Assembly: GCA_036346395.1 (NCBI GenBank)
Contig: CM070613.1
Coordinates: 22,066,818 to 22,130,817, forward strand
Length of the DNA: 64,000 nucleotides
Direction of reading: 5' to 3'
Source: Hsuehochloa calcarea
Taxonomy: Eukaryota; Streptophyta; Magnoliopsida; Poales; Poaceae
The position numbers and the translations under genes are program-made. A model generated the notes under the pieces. It worked only from the letters and a program-made list of their open reading frames with translations, searched no databases and had not been told where the DNA came from. Below, piece after piece: positions 35,995 to 46,523 of this stretch; position 1 is the first letter of the stretch; every line of letters begins with the position of its first letter.

Positions 35995-36855
35995 AAATCC
36001 TCAATGCGGGGCAATGGATATTGTTCTTGATTGTGACCGTCTGCTCCCCTGGCGGGAACCGGACGTGCTAATCGATATGGTGCGAAGCCACACTCGGTTT
36101 CGGCAAGAGGCTATGATTCTATCGCGCAGTGTCCATCACCGCACTTAAAGCAAAGCATGCCCCTTACAGAGCAGACGAAGAGCCGGAGTACTGCAAAGGA
36201 CGAGGCGTAGAAGAAGGGCGGCTCGATCGCTTAGAACTGAAAGATCGCGGTCCTCCTTGAATTTCTTGAAAGGTGTCGTGACTGGACCACTTCCCTCACT
36301 GTAGCTCCTCTTACGGTCACCACCGAAGCAACCATCCACCGTGAGGCTTGCCCCTTTGTGGTGCATCTCCAACTCCATCGTACGAAGATCATCGTTCGCT
36401 CTTGAAGGACGGGCGAAGATCGCCTAACACCTCGCCCATGGCCACGACCTCCACGACCGCGCCACCACGACCACGTCCTCTACCCTCGGCATAGCTATCA
36501 ACCACAATCAACAATAAAGTTGCTTTGAGCCTAGAATGCCACCACACTACTCACCCTTGCTCTCTCGTTGTTTTTAGGTGATCTCCGAGGATGCCGTGTC
36601 GAGAGCGATTAGAGCACATGGACATCACATAATCATTCGCCATGATAATCATTCATTCAAGATTTGGTTTACACTTGGACATGTTAGAGATTGAATAATG
36701 CTTAGGACAATGCTTGGACTAGACTATTTGTTTTATTAAAGCTGGATTCATTGGTTGATGCTTTTGGACTATTTACGGTTTTATTCCCTTGATTATTGAT
36801 TACTTCATTCTAGTTTGTGATCCAAGACCACCTACTGGGGTGGGGTGAGACAGAG
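35995..36855. other. Foreign segment replacing part of the integrase core
   Basis: Integrase coding stops after MNFIT and resumes near 36856 at ELYMA; about 40 codons are missing and about 860 bases of other DNA occupy the place. On the minus strand 36121-36175 encodes RGMLCFKCGDGHCAIES, close to a gag CCHC knuckle. Further right, a basic stretch (SEGSGPVTTPFKKFKEDRD, 36230-36310) and Gly/Arg-rich codons (36440-36490) fit a Gypsy gag fragment in antisense. The AT-rich right half (36500-36840) is unassigned. No clear target duplication was seen. Confidence 0.5.
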
Positions 36856-37809
36856 ACAGACTTGTCGAATTATACATGGCAATGATAGTATATTAGCATG
36901 GTGTACCAAAGAAGATAGTGTCAGATCGAGGATCCCAGTTCAACTCAAGATTTTGGCAGAAGCTGCATAACGTTTTGGGTACGAACTTGAATTTCAGTAC
37001 AGCTTACCATCCGTAGATAGATGGACAAACAGAGAGATAAATCAAATCCTAGAGGATATACTAAGAGCCTGCGCTCTGGCAAACAGGACCAGTTGGGACC
37101 AAATTTGCCCTATGCAGAGTTTTCTTACAACAACAGTTATCAATTAAGCCTACAGATGTTCCCGTTTGAAGCTCTTTATAGAAGGAAATGCAGAACACCC
37201 TTGTATTAGATCGAAATAGGTGATGCACAAGTACTCGGACCCAATATATTGAAGGAAGCCGAAGATCAAGTTTGGTCAATTAGAGAAAAGCTGAAGACCG
37301 CTCAGACCAGACAGAAGAGTTATGTTGATAACCGTCATCGAGACTTAGAATTTGCATCTGGAGACCACGTGTACCTGAAGGTTTTCCCTCTCAAAGGAAT
37401 GCGTCGATTCAGAGTAAGCGGGAAGCTTGCACTAAGATACATCGAACATTTCCCAATTCTAGTTAGAAGAGGAGAAGTTGCTTACAAATTGGAACTCCCA
37501 CCTCAACTGTCAGATGTGCATGATGTCTTCCATGTGTCTCAGTTGAAGAAGTGTCTGCATGTGCCTAAGGAGCAGATGTTGTTGGAAGCAATTGATCTGC
37601 AAGAATATCTCACCTTCAAGGAGCAGCCCATCAAGATTTTGGAAGTGGCAGAGCGAGTATCGAGAAGTAAGATCATCCGTTTCTGCAAGGTTCAGTGGAG
37701 CAATCACACTGATGAGGAAGCCACCTGGGAGCGGGAAGAGGACCTAAAGGCTGAGTGTTCGCACCTATTCTCTTGTCAGCAGGAATCTCGGGGTCGAGAT
37801 TCCGTTTAA
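36856..37809 (+). pseudogene. Second Gypsy pol, integrase C-terminus and chromodomain-like tail
   Basis: Continues the polyprotein: HGVPKKIVSDRGSQFNSRFW (36898), FSTAYHP, a stop, DGQTER (catalytic Glu kept, then a stop), LPYAEFSYNNSYQ (37105) and FEALYRRKCRTPL. A clean 186-residue frame follows (37249-37809): QKSYVDNRHRDLEF, DHVYLKVFPLKGMRRF, VFHVSQLKKCLH, and the tail VQWSNHTDEEATWERE (37689-37736), a chromodomain-like end. Two or three stops lie before the clean frame. The PPT and LTR 3 follow at once. Confidence 0.88.
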
Positions 37810-37821
37810 GTGGGGTAGGTT
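37806..37821 (+). other. Polypurine tract of the second Gypsy element
   Basis: TTAAGTGGGGTAGGTT, purine-rich with two T interruptions, immediately precedes TGTAACAACCC at 37822. Position supports a PPT; the T interruptions suggest decay. Confidence 0.6.
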
Positions 37822-38059
37822 TGTAACAACCCAATTTTCAAGTTTCTAAAAAAATTTAAAATAAAAATAACCATTTGCTTTTGTTGAATCGCTAAAGCTT
37901 AACTTGCACTTTTAGAAATTAAAAGATATTTAAATGACTAAATCAAACTTCAACTGATTCAAAATCTGGTTTGTTTTGAGTTTGTTGGAGTTCTCTAGTA
38001 TTTTAAAATCCCCTTTCTATTTGGTTCCAAATTCCCATCGGCCCGTTCTTATCACTACC

Positions 38060-38245
38060 CTCTTGGTGTCGACCACCCTCTCGGTGTCGACTGCCCTCTC
38101 GATCTCGACCAGTCTTTTGGTTTCGACCAACCTTGTGGTCTCAACCAGTCTTTGGCTTCAACTAGCCTTGTGGTCTTGACCAACCTCCTAGTTTCGACCG
38201 CCTCTTGGTTTCGACCGCCTCTCGGTTTCGACCACCCCTCACCTC
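38060..38245 (+). repeat. 18-bp tandem array, GGTTTCGACC type
   Basis: About ten units of 17-18 bases around GGTNTCGACCRNCCT, with 17-base units among the later copies. Units vary at several positions. It lies near the start of LTR 3. Confidence 0.75.
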
Positions 38246-38257
38246 AACGTTGTCCAC

Positions 38258-38365
38258 GCATTAAATGTCGTCTATGCATTAAATGTCATCTACACATTAA
38301 GTGTCATCTACGCATTAAATGTCGTCTGCGCATTAAGTGCCGTCTGTGCATTAAATATCGTTGTC
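38258..38365 (+). repeat. 18-bp tandem array, GCATTAAATGTCGTCTAC type
   Basis: Six head-to-tail units of 18 bases follow the first array by about 12 bases. The same 18-base period in two different sequences side by side is notable. The frame is open only because the period is a multiple of three. Confidence 0.8.
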
Positions 38366-40442
38366 TTCACTGCGCCGCTGCGAATCCTTCTACTCCATCT
38401 TGTCACCCGGTCCCCCCTCTCCTTCCTCTCTAAATGGAGCCCTAGGGAGCCCTTTGCCTCCTCTTGTTTTCCCCTCAACTCTCCTATCCTCTATCTCTCT
38501 CGCCCTCGTTTCGCCATGCTTCAAGTTTCCTTGCCGCTGACTGGAGCTCGCGCCGCCACTTCTAGCACCGCCGTCAAAGCTTCTCTGCAGCTGTGGTCTT
38601 CACCGTTGGCTTCGCAAGATCACGGTCTACCCGGTGCGCACCTCCTCACCGCCGAAAAGTTCCCCGGAGAGCACGCGTCGTCCTTCTTCACCTCTAACCG
38701 TGAGCTTCCCCTCTACCGTTTGACCTCCACCAGCCTCTCTCGCGGTCTTGGTGAGCTCCTCCCTGTGCCCTGTTCTCTCTCTCGTGTTCTTTCGACTGCG
38801 TTAAGCAGTCGAGTCCTTCCTTCGACTACGTTGAGTAGTCGAATCCCTTCTTTCGACCATGCCCTGTAATCGAACCTCCTTCGACTAGGTAGTCAAAGTC
38901 TTTTGACCAGTTGAACATCCTTCCGAGTGCTCGTTCTCCTTCGTTCGAGCTCTAATTCGAGTGATTCAATTTCTAAATCCATCTAAATTTAGTACCTTTC
39001 TTTTGGTTCTAGTTTTTTCTTTTTAGATTTTGTTTGGAGTTATTTTATTTATTTGGCTCTTTTCGCACGTATAGATTCTGGCATTTCTGAAGAGTTCTTG
39101 GACCCGACGACCACAACCGAAGCATCACAACTCTTCAACGAAGGCAAGTTGTAGATCTTTGATTATGTCGTACCCAGTTTATAAAATTATATTATTTATT
39201 ATAAACATGTATGGCTAGTTGTATAAAAATAGTTTTGGGAGTAGTTAAATACCTACTCGGCAATATGACTCCTTTAATAATTATGATCGACATGTTGACA
39301 TGTATCCTTGGACACCATAAGTTGGGTAATTTTAGTTGGACATTATTGTAATACCAACTTGGGTGCGTATTATGCTTAGTCATGCTTTAGTTATGCTATG
39401 GTCTCATGATCACATGATTTAATGATGATAAATTTGACTTAATGATATATGGAATTATGGCGTGGCCACTGTTGGTATAATTTGTTGTGTCATGGCAAGG
39501 GTTGCCATTTGGTTGGGTTGAACCAAAAATAATTTCATACTCAGACGAATGATTGTGCAGTAAAGTGGTGCTGGAAGCACACTGGGATGAGGATGTTTCG
39601 TTTGAGTAGCCACTAAGGATTAAACTTTGCGCGCCATTGATCTGGGTCATACCGTGCAACCACATGTCCAGGATGGGGTGGACCTGGCCGAATAATTAGC
39701 AATATTTTGGTTTGGTTCTGCCGTGGTGGTGTGATCTCTGAGTTTATGGATGGATTCACATGATGCAAGAGGGGGTCCAGAAAGGCGAAACCTTAGAGGG
39801 CAGAACCAAGTCAAAACGGAGCTTCGTAAAGGCCAACTGATAATCTCTTAGTCGCACACCTCAAAAGTGTGTGGGCGGACAGTATAAGGTGATTATTTCT
39901 TGTGGGTCAAGCTGTACAACCTCTGCAGAGTGTAAAACTATTCGAATAGCCGTGTTCCCGGTTATGGACAATGCCTGGTAATTTCACACGAGGGGTAAAT
40001 TTTCTCAAAAATATTGTCGTGGATGGTTCGAGTGGTTTGGGAAGTGAACAGGGTGTCCACGAGTTGTTTGGGAAGTGAACAGGGTGTTCACGAGTTGTTT
40101 CAAAGAAACTTATTTACTTATGTATTAATCTTTTAAATCGTGCTTTCAATCTACTTACTGTATTTACAGTCAATACTCCTTTCTGTAAACTAAACATAAA
40201 GCTATCCTTGTCAAGCCTTGCGTGAATACTATCTGCATACTGTTCGCTACAACTTGTTGAGTACTTTATGTACTCATGGCTTTGCTCTTTTTGTTGATCA
40301 GTCGTCGAAGAAGATCCAGGGAGCATCGAGTTCTACGAAGAGGATTTGAAGACCACGCGAACTAGGTCGCGTCCTCCACTCGATTGACTGTGGGCATGTT
40401 GAATGGCTTCCACGAGTTTGTGTTGTTTCGCTGCAAGTTTAT

Positions 40443-40503
40443 CTGGTCATAGACCTGGTCATGGATCTAGTCGTAGACCTGGTCGTGGACCTGGTCGTGA
40501 CTC
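40443..40503 (+). repeat. 12-bp tandem array in LTR 3
   Basis: About five degenerate units of GACCTGGTCGTG lie near the end of LTR 3 (GGTCATAGACCT, GGTCATGGATCT, AGTCGTAGACCT and so on). Confidence 0.65.
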
Positions 40504-40704
40504 TAGCCCGCGTGGCAAACTCTGTAAAATCTTGACCATAAGGCCCTTTTGCTGTTAAGTATTATTGTCTTGTCTGCTCCTTTTGTTGTTTTGTTGTATG
40601 GATACGATTTCATCTATGTTGCAGCTGTGTGGACTAGTTACTAATCATGAGACTAGTTCAGAATACACAGAGGGTCCCGGGGTTGCATACTCGGGGTCCC
40701 GACA

Positions 40705-40814
40705 ACTGCCTCTAGGACAAATCACCAATAGTTTCCCCACAATGGTGAGTTTCAGGTCGATGGTAGAGGACGTCCATGACTTGGGGCAAAACTCGTCAAG
40801 TGTCTGATGTTAGA
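40705..40814. other. Short unassigned stretch after LTR 3
   Basis: No domain was recognised. This is the sequence into which the 3' end of the Gypsy nest abuts, so it should contain the target duplication copy next to 40705 (ACTGC); the left copy is lost. Confidence 0.35.
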
Positions 40815-40895
40815 ATAAAGTATTGTAAAGGGTTTGTGATAATCAGTTAGTCGCACATCAACAAAAGTATGTGAAGTGGACAATTTAAGCTAATT
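40815..40895 (+). repeat. Gypsy LTR fragment, left of Copia insertion
   Basis: It matches LTR 3 around 39830-39890 (GATAATCWSTTAGTCGCACA, then ...GTGGACA...). It is interrupted at 40896 by a Copia element and resumes at 46519. Confidence 0.7.
40891..40895 (+). other. Target-site duplication, left copy
   Basis: TAATT directly before the TGTGGTCG element end pairs with TGATT at 46519-46523. Intact LTR 3 reads GTGATTATT at this place, so the original target was TGATT and the left copy has one change. Confidence 0.75.
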
Positions 40896-41559
40896 TGTGG
40901 TCGAACCACCTTCGACCAGGTGGTCAGAACCCTCTGACCAGTCGAACCTCCAAAACCTTGATATAGTCGTATCACCTACGACAAAGACCTACGACCAGGA
41001 TGAAGTCGTAGCACCATCTACGACCATGAAAAAGTTGTTGTAGCACCTCTTACGACCATGATGAAAGTAGTCGTATCACCTCCCATGACCACGAAGTAGT
41101 CATAGCACAGAACAAGCAATCGATTACGACTAGGTAGTCGAAACTTCCTTCGACCACGCTGTAGCCGAACTTCCTTCGACTACGATGTAGTCGAAGATGG
41201 TGAATAGTACTCGATAAACAGTAGTCGAAAGGAATAGTAGTTAGTAACCGTACTCGATGAATAGTAGTCAAAAGGAACAATGATCAAAATACGTACTCAA
41301 AACCAAAGAATCAACTACGAATAGAGGAATTTTGCGGTGCTCGAGTGCGCACCTTTTTTCTTGACTATTTCTTATCTGATGTTGTCGTTAAGACTTATAG
41401 GACCCAACAGCCTCTTATATAGGTTGTTTCGACTGACTCAAACATTGATTCAGACAAAGCAACTCGAATACGAGTTGAAAACAAAACCGACTCTGAAACG
41501 AAAAACTTTCTACGACTTCGTCTAAAATTAAACTATTACACAAAGGATTATTTCCAACA
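40896..41559 (-). repeat. 3' LTR of the 5.6-kb Copia element
   Basis: 664 bases, starting TGTGGTCGAACC and ending TTTCCAACA in plus coordinates. It is rich in short motifs GTCGTA, TACGACC and GTAGTCGAA, repeated at irregular spacing (40960-41270). Confidence 0.9.
41412..41422 (-). promoter_or_regulatory. LTR TATA box (3' LTR)
   Basis: The complement reads CTATATAAGAG. It is identical in the 5' LTR copy at 46371-46381. Confidence 0.6.
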
Positions 41560-41571
41560 CTCCCCTAATCC
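41560..41571 (-). other. Polypurine tract
   Basis: The complement reads GGATTAGGGGAG, immediately inside the 3' LTR. It primes plus-strand synthesis. Confidence 0.75.
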
Positions 41572-41639
41572 TGACTATCATCAGTGAGAACATGAATACC
41601 AATTATATCACACATCTTCTGAAATTGCACACACGGCAA

Positions 41640-42230
41640 AGCTTTTGTCTAGATATCAGCCTTCTGTTGATCTGTGGGTACATAGTTTACTTCAACCAAC
41701 CCTTCTTCAACACATTCTCGTATAAAGTGAAAATGCGTATCAATATGTTTACTTCTCCCATGAAATACTAGATTCTTCATCAATGTTAATGCTGCTTTGT
41801 TGTCGACATACAACTTGAATGGTCCAGTATCTTCCCCTTGCAGTTCTTGCAACAATCTCTTTAGCCAGATTCCTTGACATGATGCTGAGGTTCCGCCATG
41901 AACTCTGCTTTGCAGCTGGATAATGCTACACTCTTCTGTTTCTGTGAACACAAAGTCACCATATTCCCATATAGATAAAATATTGTTCTTGTGGTGCTCT
42001 TTCTATATGAGATGTCTCCAACTAAATTATTGTCGCTATATCCAACTAGTGGTGGTTCCTGTTGCTTCCTGGTATAAACTAGACCATGATCAACAGAGCC
42101 CGCCACGTACCTCAGTATATGCTTCAACGCCTGTTCATGCGTCTTGGTCGATTCTCCATAAACCGACTTGCAACTCCAACTACATAACTGAGATCTAGTC
42201 GTGTGTGTAGCAAATAGCGCAAACAACCAA
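41640..42230 (-). pseudogene. Copia RNase H, broken
   Basis: Minus strand: YGESTKTHEQALKHILRYVA (42090-42150), then VGYSDNNLVGDISYRKSTT, QKQKSVALSSCKAEF, a frameshift, GIWLKRLLQELQGEDTGPF, LYVDNKAALTLMKNLVFHGR (41755-41815) and HIDTHFHFIRECVEEG. It removes RNA from RNA-DNA hybrids during reverse transcription. A frame change near 41890 splits it; the frame ends near 41650 at TDQQKADI, slightly short of the usual LAD.LTK end. Confidence 0.85.
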
Positions 42231-43070
42231 TCAAGCTTCTATAATTAGAAGTATCGACCGGTTCTACATTATCATCTTTTTCCAATATGATTTTTGGTTC
42301 CATCGGATACTTGCATGGATTGCAATATGCCAACCCAGCCTTATCGAGAATCTTCCTTGCATAAGCTGATTGCTTGATCGAAATGTTGTGACTTTATTGT
42401 TCTACCTCCTGGTCTAGATAGAAACTAAGAAGTCTCAAATCACTCATTTTGAACTCTCTCATCATCTGATGTTTGAATGACTAAATTTTACAACATCAAT
42501 GCCTGTAACAATTAGGTCATCGACGTAGACACCTACTACAACCATGTCTCCACCTCCTTGTTTCTTATAAAGAGCTTGCTCCTATTTGCATCTCTCAAAA
42601 CCAAGTTTCTTCATACTATCATCAAGTTTGCGGTTCCAGGCCCTGGGTACTTGTTTCAGCCCGTACAGTGCGTTCGATAGTTTGTAAACCTTGTCTTCTT
42701 GACACTTTACTGTATAACCTTCAGGTTGATAGACCTAGACTTCCTAGGTGAGGTCACCATTTAAGAATGATGATTTGACATCCATGTGGTAAACATCCCA
42801 TCCAGAGTATGCGGCGAGTGCAAGTAGTACTATTACTATTTCAATTCTTGTCACATGTGCAAACACTTCTTCATAGTCGATGCCATGTCTCTTGATGTAT
42901 CCCTTTGCAACAAGTCTGACCTTATAGCGCACAACATTCCCTTCGGTGTCTCTTTTCATTTTATATACCCATTTCAGACCTATGGGTTTATGACCATGTG
43001 GGAGAGAAGTCAACTTCCAGGTATTATTCTTCTCAATTGTTTCCAGTTCAACCTTCATTGCATTTCTCTA
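42231..43070 (-). pseudogene. Copia reverse transcriptase, broken
   Basis: Minus strand: MKVELETIEKNNTWKLTSLP (43000-43058), GLKWVYKMKRDTEGNVVRYK, VYHMDVKSSFLNGDL (42747-42790), a LSNALYGLKQ-type block with frame breaks (42640-42700), and the catalytic GVYVDDLIV (42513-42540). Then the YPMEPKIILEKDD and YRSLIGCLRYLLHTRLDLSY blocks (42190-42310) that lead into RNase H. At least three frameshifts. Closest in this window to 20870-22201. Confidence 0.86.
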
Positions 43071-43394
43071 ATGCTCCCCCTTCGATGCTTCCTAGAAGTC
43101 AGCTGGTTCTTCCACATCCATCATATACAAATTTCCTATTTCATTCATCGGCTCAGTGTGGTCTTAAATGTCCCTCAAGCTTCTGTATCTCAGAGCTACA
43201 GATTCTGGTGTAGACCCACCCGAGCTCTCAGTTATTTCTTGACCGTTGTCGTTGTCAGGAACAGTTATATCCAGGATTTGTGACCGAGACACAATTGGAG
43301 TCGAAGAGGTAATCGAAGAATCAATGACCTCTTCATCAATAGTGAACGAGACCCAATTTCATATTTCTTGATTTGCTTCCTGGTTATCTTCCCA

Positions 43395-44150
43395 CTACCA
43401 TTGTTGATATTCTTGAAAGACAACATCTGTGGAGACAATTATCTTACTGTCAACAGGGTTAAGTAGTCTGTGAGCTTTGCTGCCTAGCTCGACACCCAAA
43501 TATATTAGCTTTTGGCTTCTGTCGTCGAGTTTCTTCAAGTATGTGATTACTTTAGCATATGCTAAGTAACCAAATACTCTTAATTGCTCTAGATTTGGTT
43601 TTCTTCCATTCCATGCTTCATACGGTGTGATGCCATCTAATGCTTTTGTCGGAACTTGATTGATAATATACACCGCATGTCTTACTGCCTCGGTTCAAAA
43701 TTTGCATGGCAAGGACTTGCTTTTCAACAGGATTCGAGCCATGTCCATCACAGTCATGTTTCTCTGTTCCACCACCCTATTTTGCTGGGGGCTATAGGGA
43801 ACAGTGAAGTATCGGATGATGCCCCTTGACTCATAGATCGATTCAATCTCACTGGATAAGAATTCTCCTCCTCGGTCTGATCTCAGGGCTTTTAGCTTGT
43901 GTTCGGTCTCAGTTTCCACCAGATTGACAAACTTCTGGAACGCATCTTTCACCTCACTTTTCTTCTTAAGCATATATACCCACATAACTCTTGAAAAATC
44001 ATCCACTAGGAGAAGGAAGTACTGTTTCCAACATCAATTGCAGGTGTGATTGGTCCACATATGTCAATGTATACAAGCTCCAGTGGTCGAGAGGCTCTGT
44101 GAGTTGTATGTGCTGGGAAAGGTGACCTTGTCTACTTGGCAATAATACAA
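43395..44150 (-). pseudogene. Copia integrase, broken
   Basis: Minus strand core (43695-44006): MDDFSRVMWVYMLKKKSEV, LRSDRGGEFLSSEI with the catalytic Asp, then SPQQNRVVEQRNMTV with the catalytic Glu in a changed NG/ER context. After a frame break at about 43690: YIINQVPTKALDGITPYEAW, LEQLRVFGYLAYA, KKLDDRSQKLIYLGVELGSK (43395-43673). The acidic Pro/Ser linker to RT (43075-43390) is frame-broken. Confidence 0.86.
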
Positions 44151-44161
44151 CCTTCACAAAC

Positions 44162-45082
44162 CTAAGTAGGATGATCAATATGTAGCAGACCAAGGATCAT
44201 CTTCTTGTCGGATATCTGTTTCAATGACTGGAAGTTCACATTCCCCAATCTTGCATGCCATAGCCACACAGGGTTTTCAAGATTTGCATTCAAGCATATC
44301 GATTTGCATGTATCCAGTTGAATCTTATATAGCCTGTTTGGTGTATGAGGAACTTTCATTAGAAGCTTTCCATCTCGGTCATGTAGGAATAGAAAGGAGC
44401 CTTGCAATGCTACATCACAAGCGTGTTTTGTCAATTGACCTAGACTAATGATATTGTTGTAGAGTCTTGGGATATAGTAAACATCTGACAATAGCCTTTG
44501 CTCTCCATTCTTGCATTGGAGTAGAATTGAGCCTTTGCCTTCAATGAATACCACAGAGTCGTTTTCGAACTTAACTTGCCCATAAAACTCCTGGTTCAGT
44601 TCTCTGAATTTTCCCAACCGACCAGTCATGTAATTAGAAGCTCCACTGTCGAGGTACCACACATCTGTGTCGACCACCTCCTCACTGATTTTTAGTAGCT
44701 TAGGGTGAATCCCCTCTTCAAGCATGACCAGTCCAGTCGATGCTTTTTCACCGACAGTTAGCAGCAGAGCTGGTTCTTTCTCCTCTTGAACTTCCGACAA
44801 GTTCACTTCAGTATTGTTCTTCTTGTCTTGAAAGTGAGAAGCATAATGCCCAAACTTTTGAAACTCAAAGCATTTAATATGACTTCGGCACTCAGAAGCA
44901 GAATGTCCAAATTTATCACACTCAAAGCATTTGATTTTCGAGTTATCTTGCTTGGACTCACCACTGCTATGACCAGGTTTATGGCCGCGTCTGGCAAAAT
45001 CTCCTTGACCACCTAGGCCACGACCATGACTACAACCACCTCGGCTACGCCAAGCAGATCCACGACCACCTTGATTTGACAA
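44162..45082 (-). pseudogene. Copia gag zinc knuckles, protease and GAG-pre-integrase (306-residue frame)
   Basis: The longest clean retroelement frame in this element. In order: Gly/Arg-rich N-part; two knuckle-like units, KCFECDKFGHSASECRS and KCFEFQKFGHYASHF (the second has lost Cys residues); protease VWYLDSGASNYMTG (about residue 143, catalytic DSGAS intact); VYYIPRLYNNIISLGQL; and LWHARLGNVNFQSLKQIS of the GAG-pre-integrase domain near the end. It stops near the integrase zinc-binding part. Doubling of the knuckle is unusual, and the second copy is decayed. Confidence 0.88.
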
Positions 45083-45115
45083 GTATCCTCACTGAGACTG
45101 CTTGGTCTCTCCCTT

Positions 45116-45819
45116 CTACTCATCTTTCACAAATAAGGCTTGGTCGTTGCGAGCCTTGCACCCTCTTAATAGTCCATCATGTGCTTTAAGAGATCTAATT
45201 ACCTCTTCCAACTTCATGCTCTCAAGATCACTGGAATGCAAAAGAGTTGCGACCACAGGCACATATCTCTCGGGTAGTACCCGCAAGTATTTTTCGACCA
45301 CCTCAATCTCCTCCAGCTTATCGCCAAGGGCTCGAAGTTCATTGAGCGCCGCCGTTAATTTTCCCGCAAACTCATCTACTATTTGAGTTTTGCCCATATA
45401 CAACGCCTCATACTCCCCTCGGGAGTATGGAGACAAACTTTCTTTACTCGATCCACACCTTCGTGCATCGTGCGAAGAGCAACCCAGGCCTCCCGAGCAG
45501 TATCCTTCCCAATGAGTTGATTCAGCATTGAGTCGGGTATAGTAGTGTAGATCAGTGCCAACGCTGTTTGATCAGTCTTCAGGTCAACTTCCACAGCCTT
45601 TCCTTTTATATCGATCTTTCACTTTTGATCGACCGGATCGACTACTGTGTCCCAAACCCCCTGGGCATGCATGTTGATCCGCATCTTCATAGCCCAAGTC
45701 GGATAGTTCTCTGAAGTTAGAACTGGGTACGACAGTGAATTTGGCCCATCTTTCGTTGTAGAAGATCCGTTGGGAGTCATTGGTTTCTTCTTCTCTAGAG
45801 TTGGTGGTCCAATTTTCAT
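45116..45819 (-). pseudogene. Copia gag N-terminal part, broken
   Basis: The ATG at 45819 lies seven bases from the PBS and starts MKIGPPTLEKKKPM, then LTSENYPTWAMKMRINMHAQ (45655-45720), the DUF4219/UBN2-type start of Copia gag. After a frame break: LIYTTIPDSMLNQL, TAREAWVALRTMHEG (45470-45550); another break, then KLTAALNELRALGDKLEEIE and LRVLPERYVPVV (45116-45436). Three frames are needed to read it through to the zinc-knuckle frame. Confidence 0.85.
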
Positions 45820-45825
45820 GCACTA

Positions 45826-45838
45826 GGCTCTAATACCA
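45826..45838 (-). other. Primer-binding site
   Basis: The complement reads TGGTATTAGAGCC, one change from TGGTATCAGAGCC, two bases from the 5' LTR. Confidence 0.88.
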
Positions 45839-45840
45839 CG

Positions 45841-46518
45841 TGTGGTCGAACCACCTTCGACTAGGTGGTTGGAACCCTCCGACTAGTTGAACCTCTAAAA
45901 CCTTGATATAGTCGTATCACCTACGACCACGACCTACGACCAGGATGAAGTCGTAGCACCATCTACAACCATGACAAAGTTGTTGTAGCACCTCTTACGA
46001 CCATGATGAAAGTAATCGTAACACCTCCCACTACCACGAAGTAGTCGTAGCACAGAACAGGTAATCGATTACGACCTTCCTTCGACCACGCTATAGTCGA
46101 AACTTCCTTCGACCACGCTGTAGTCGAAGACGGTGAACAGTACTCGATGAACAGTACTCAGTAAACGTACTCAACGAACAGTAGTCGAAAAGAACAGTAG
46201 TCAGTATCCATACTTGATGAACAGTAGTCGAAAGGAACAGTGGTCGAAATACGTACTCGAAACTAAAGAATCGACTACGAACCGAGGAATTTTGCGGTGC
46301 TCGAGTGCGCACCTTTTTCTTGTCTATTTCTTATCTGATGTTGTCGTTAAGACTTACAGGACCCAACAGCCTCTTATATAGGCTGTTTCGACCGACTCAA
46401 ACATTGATTCGGACAAAGCAACTCGAATATGAGTTGAAAACAAAACCGACTCTGAAACGAAAAACTTTCTATGACTTCGTCTAAAATTAAACTATTACAG
46501 AAATGATTTTTTCCAACA
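45841..46518 (-). repeat. 5' LTR of the 5.6-kb Copia element
   Basis: 678 bases with the same ends as 40896-41559. It has indels relative to the other copy in the GTAGTCGAA-rich zone (46080-46240), where short repeats favour slippage. Confidence 0.9.
46371..46381 (-). promoter_or_regulatory. LTR TATA box (5' LTR)
   Basis: The complement reads CTATATAAGAG, in the promoter-proximal LTR of this element; it would start the gag-pol transcript. Confidence 0.6.
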
Positions 46519-46523
46519 TGATT
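46519..46523 (+). other. Target-site duplication, right copy
   Basis: TGATT, matching the unoccupied site in the related LTR and four of five bases of 40891-40895. Confidence 0.75.

Larger units (their letters stand above)
37822..40704 (+). repeat. Gypsy LTR 3 (2.9 kb)
   Basis: It begins TGTAACAACCCAATTTT and ends ACTCGGGGTCCCGACA, so both ends are clear. It is the 3' LTR of the second pol and matches LTR 1 in its right half. It contains two 18-bp tandem arrays, a CTTCGACTACG...TAGTCGAA palindrome zone (38790-38910), and a 12-bp GACCTGGTCGTG array (40443-40503). A TATA-like CTCTAAATGG near 38427 is the best promoter candidate. Confidence 0.85.
40896..46518 (-). mobile_element. Structurally complete Copia element (5.6 kb)
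   Basis: Two LTRs (40896-41559 and 45841-46518) with TGTGG...CCAACA ends, a PBS (45826-45838), a PPT (41560-41571), and gag, protease, integrase, RT and RNase H in Copia order on the minus strand. A 5-bp duplication flanks it and it splits a Gypsy LTR. The LTRs differ at several percent of positions plus small indels, so the insertion is not recent. Frameshifts in every domain mean it cannot move by itself. Confidence 0.92.

Noticed and set aside
38258..38365. CRISPR-like array of regular repeats
   Set aside because: Units are directly adjacent with no unique spacers and lie in a plant LTR; it is a simple tandem repeat.
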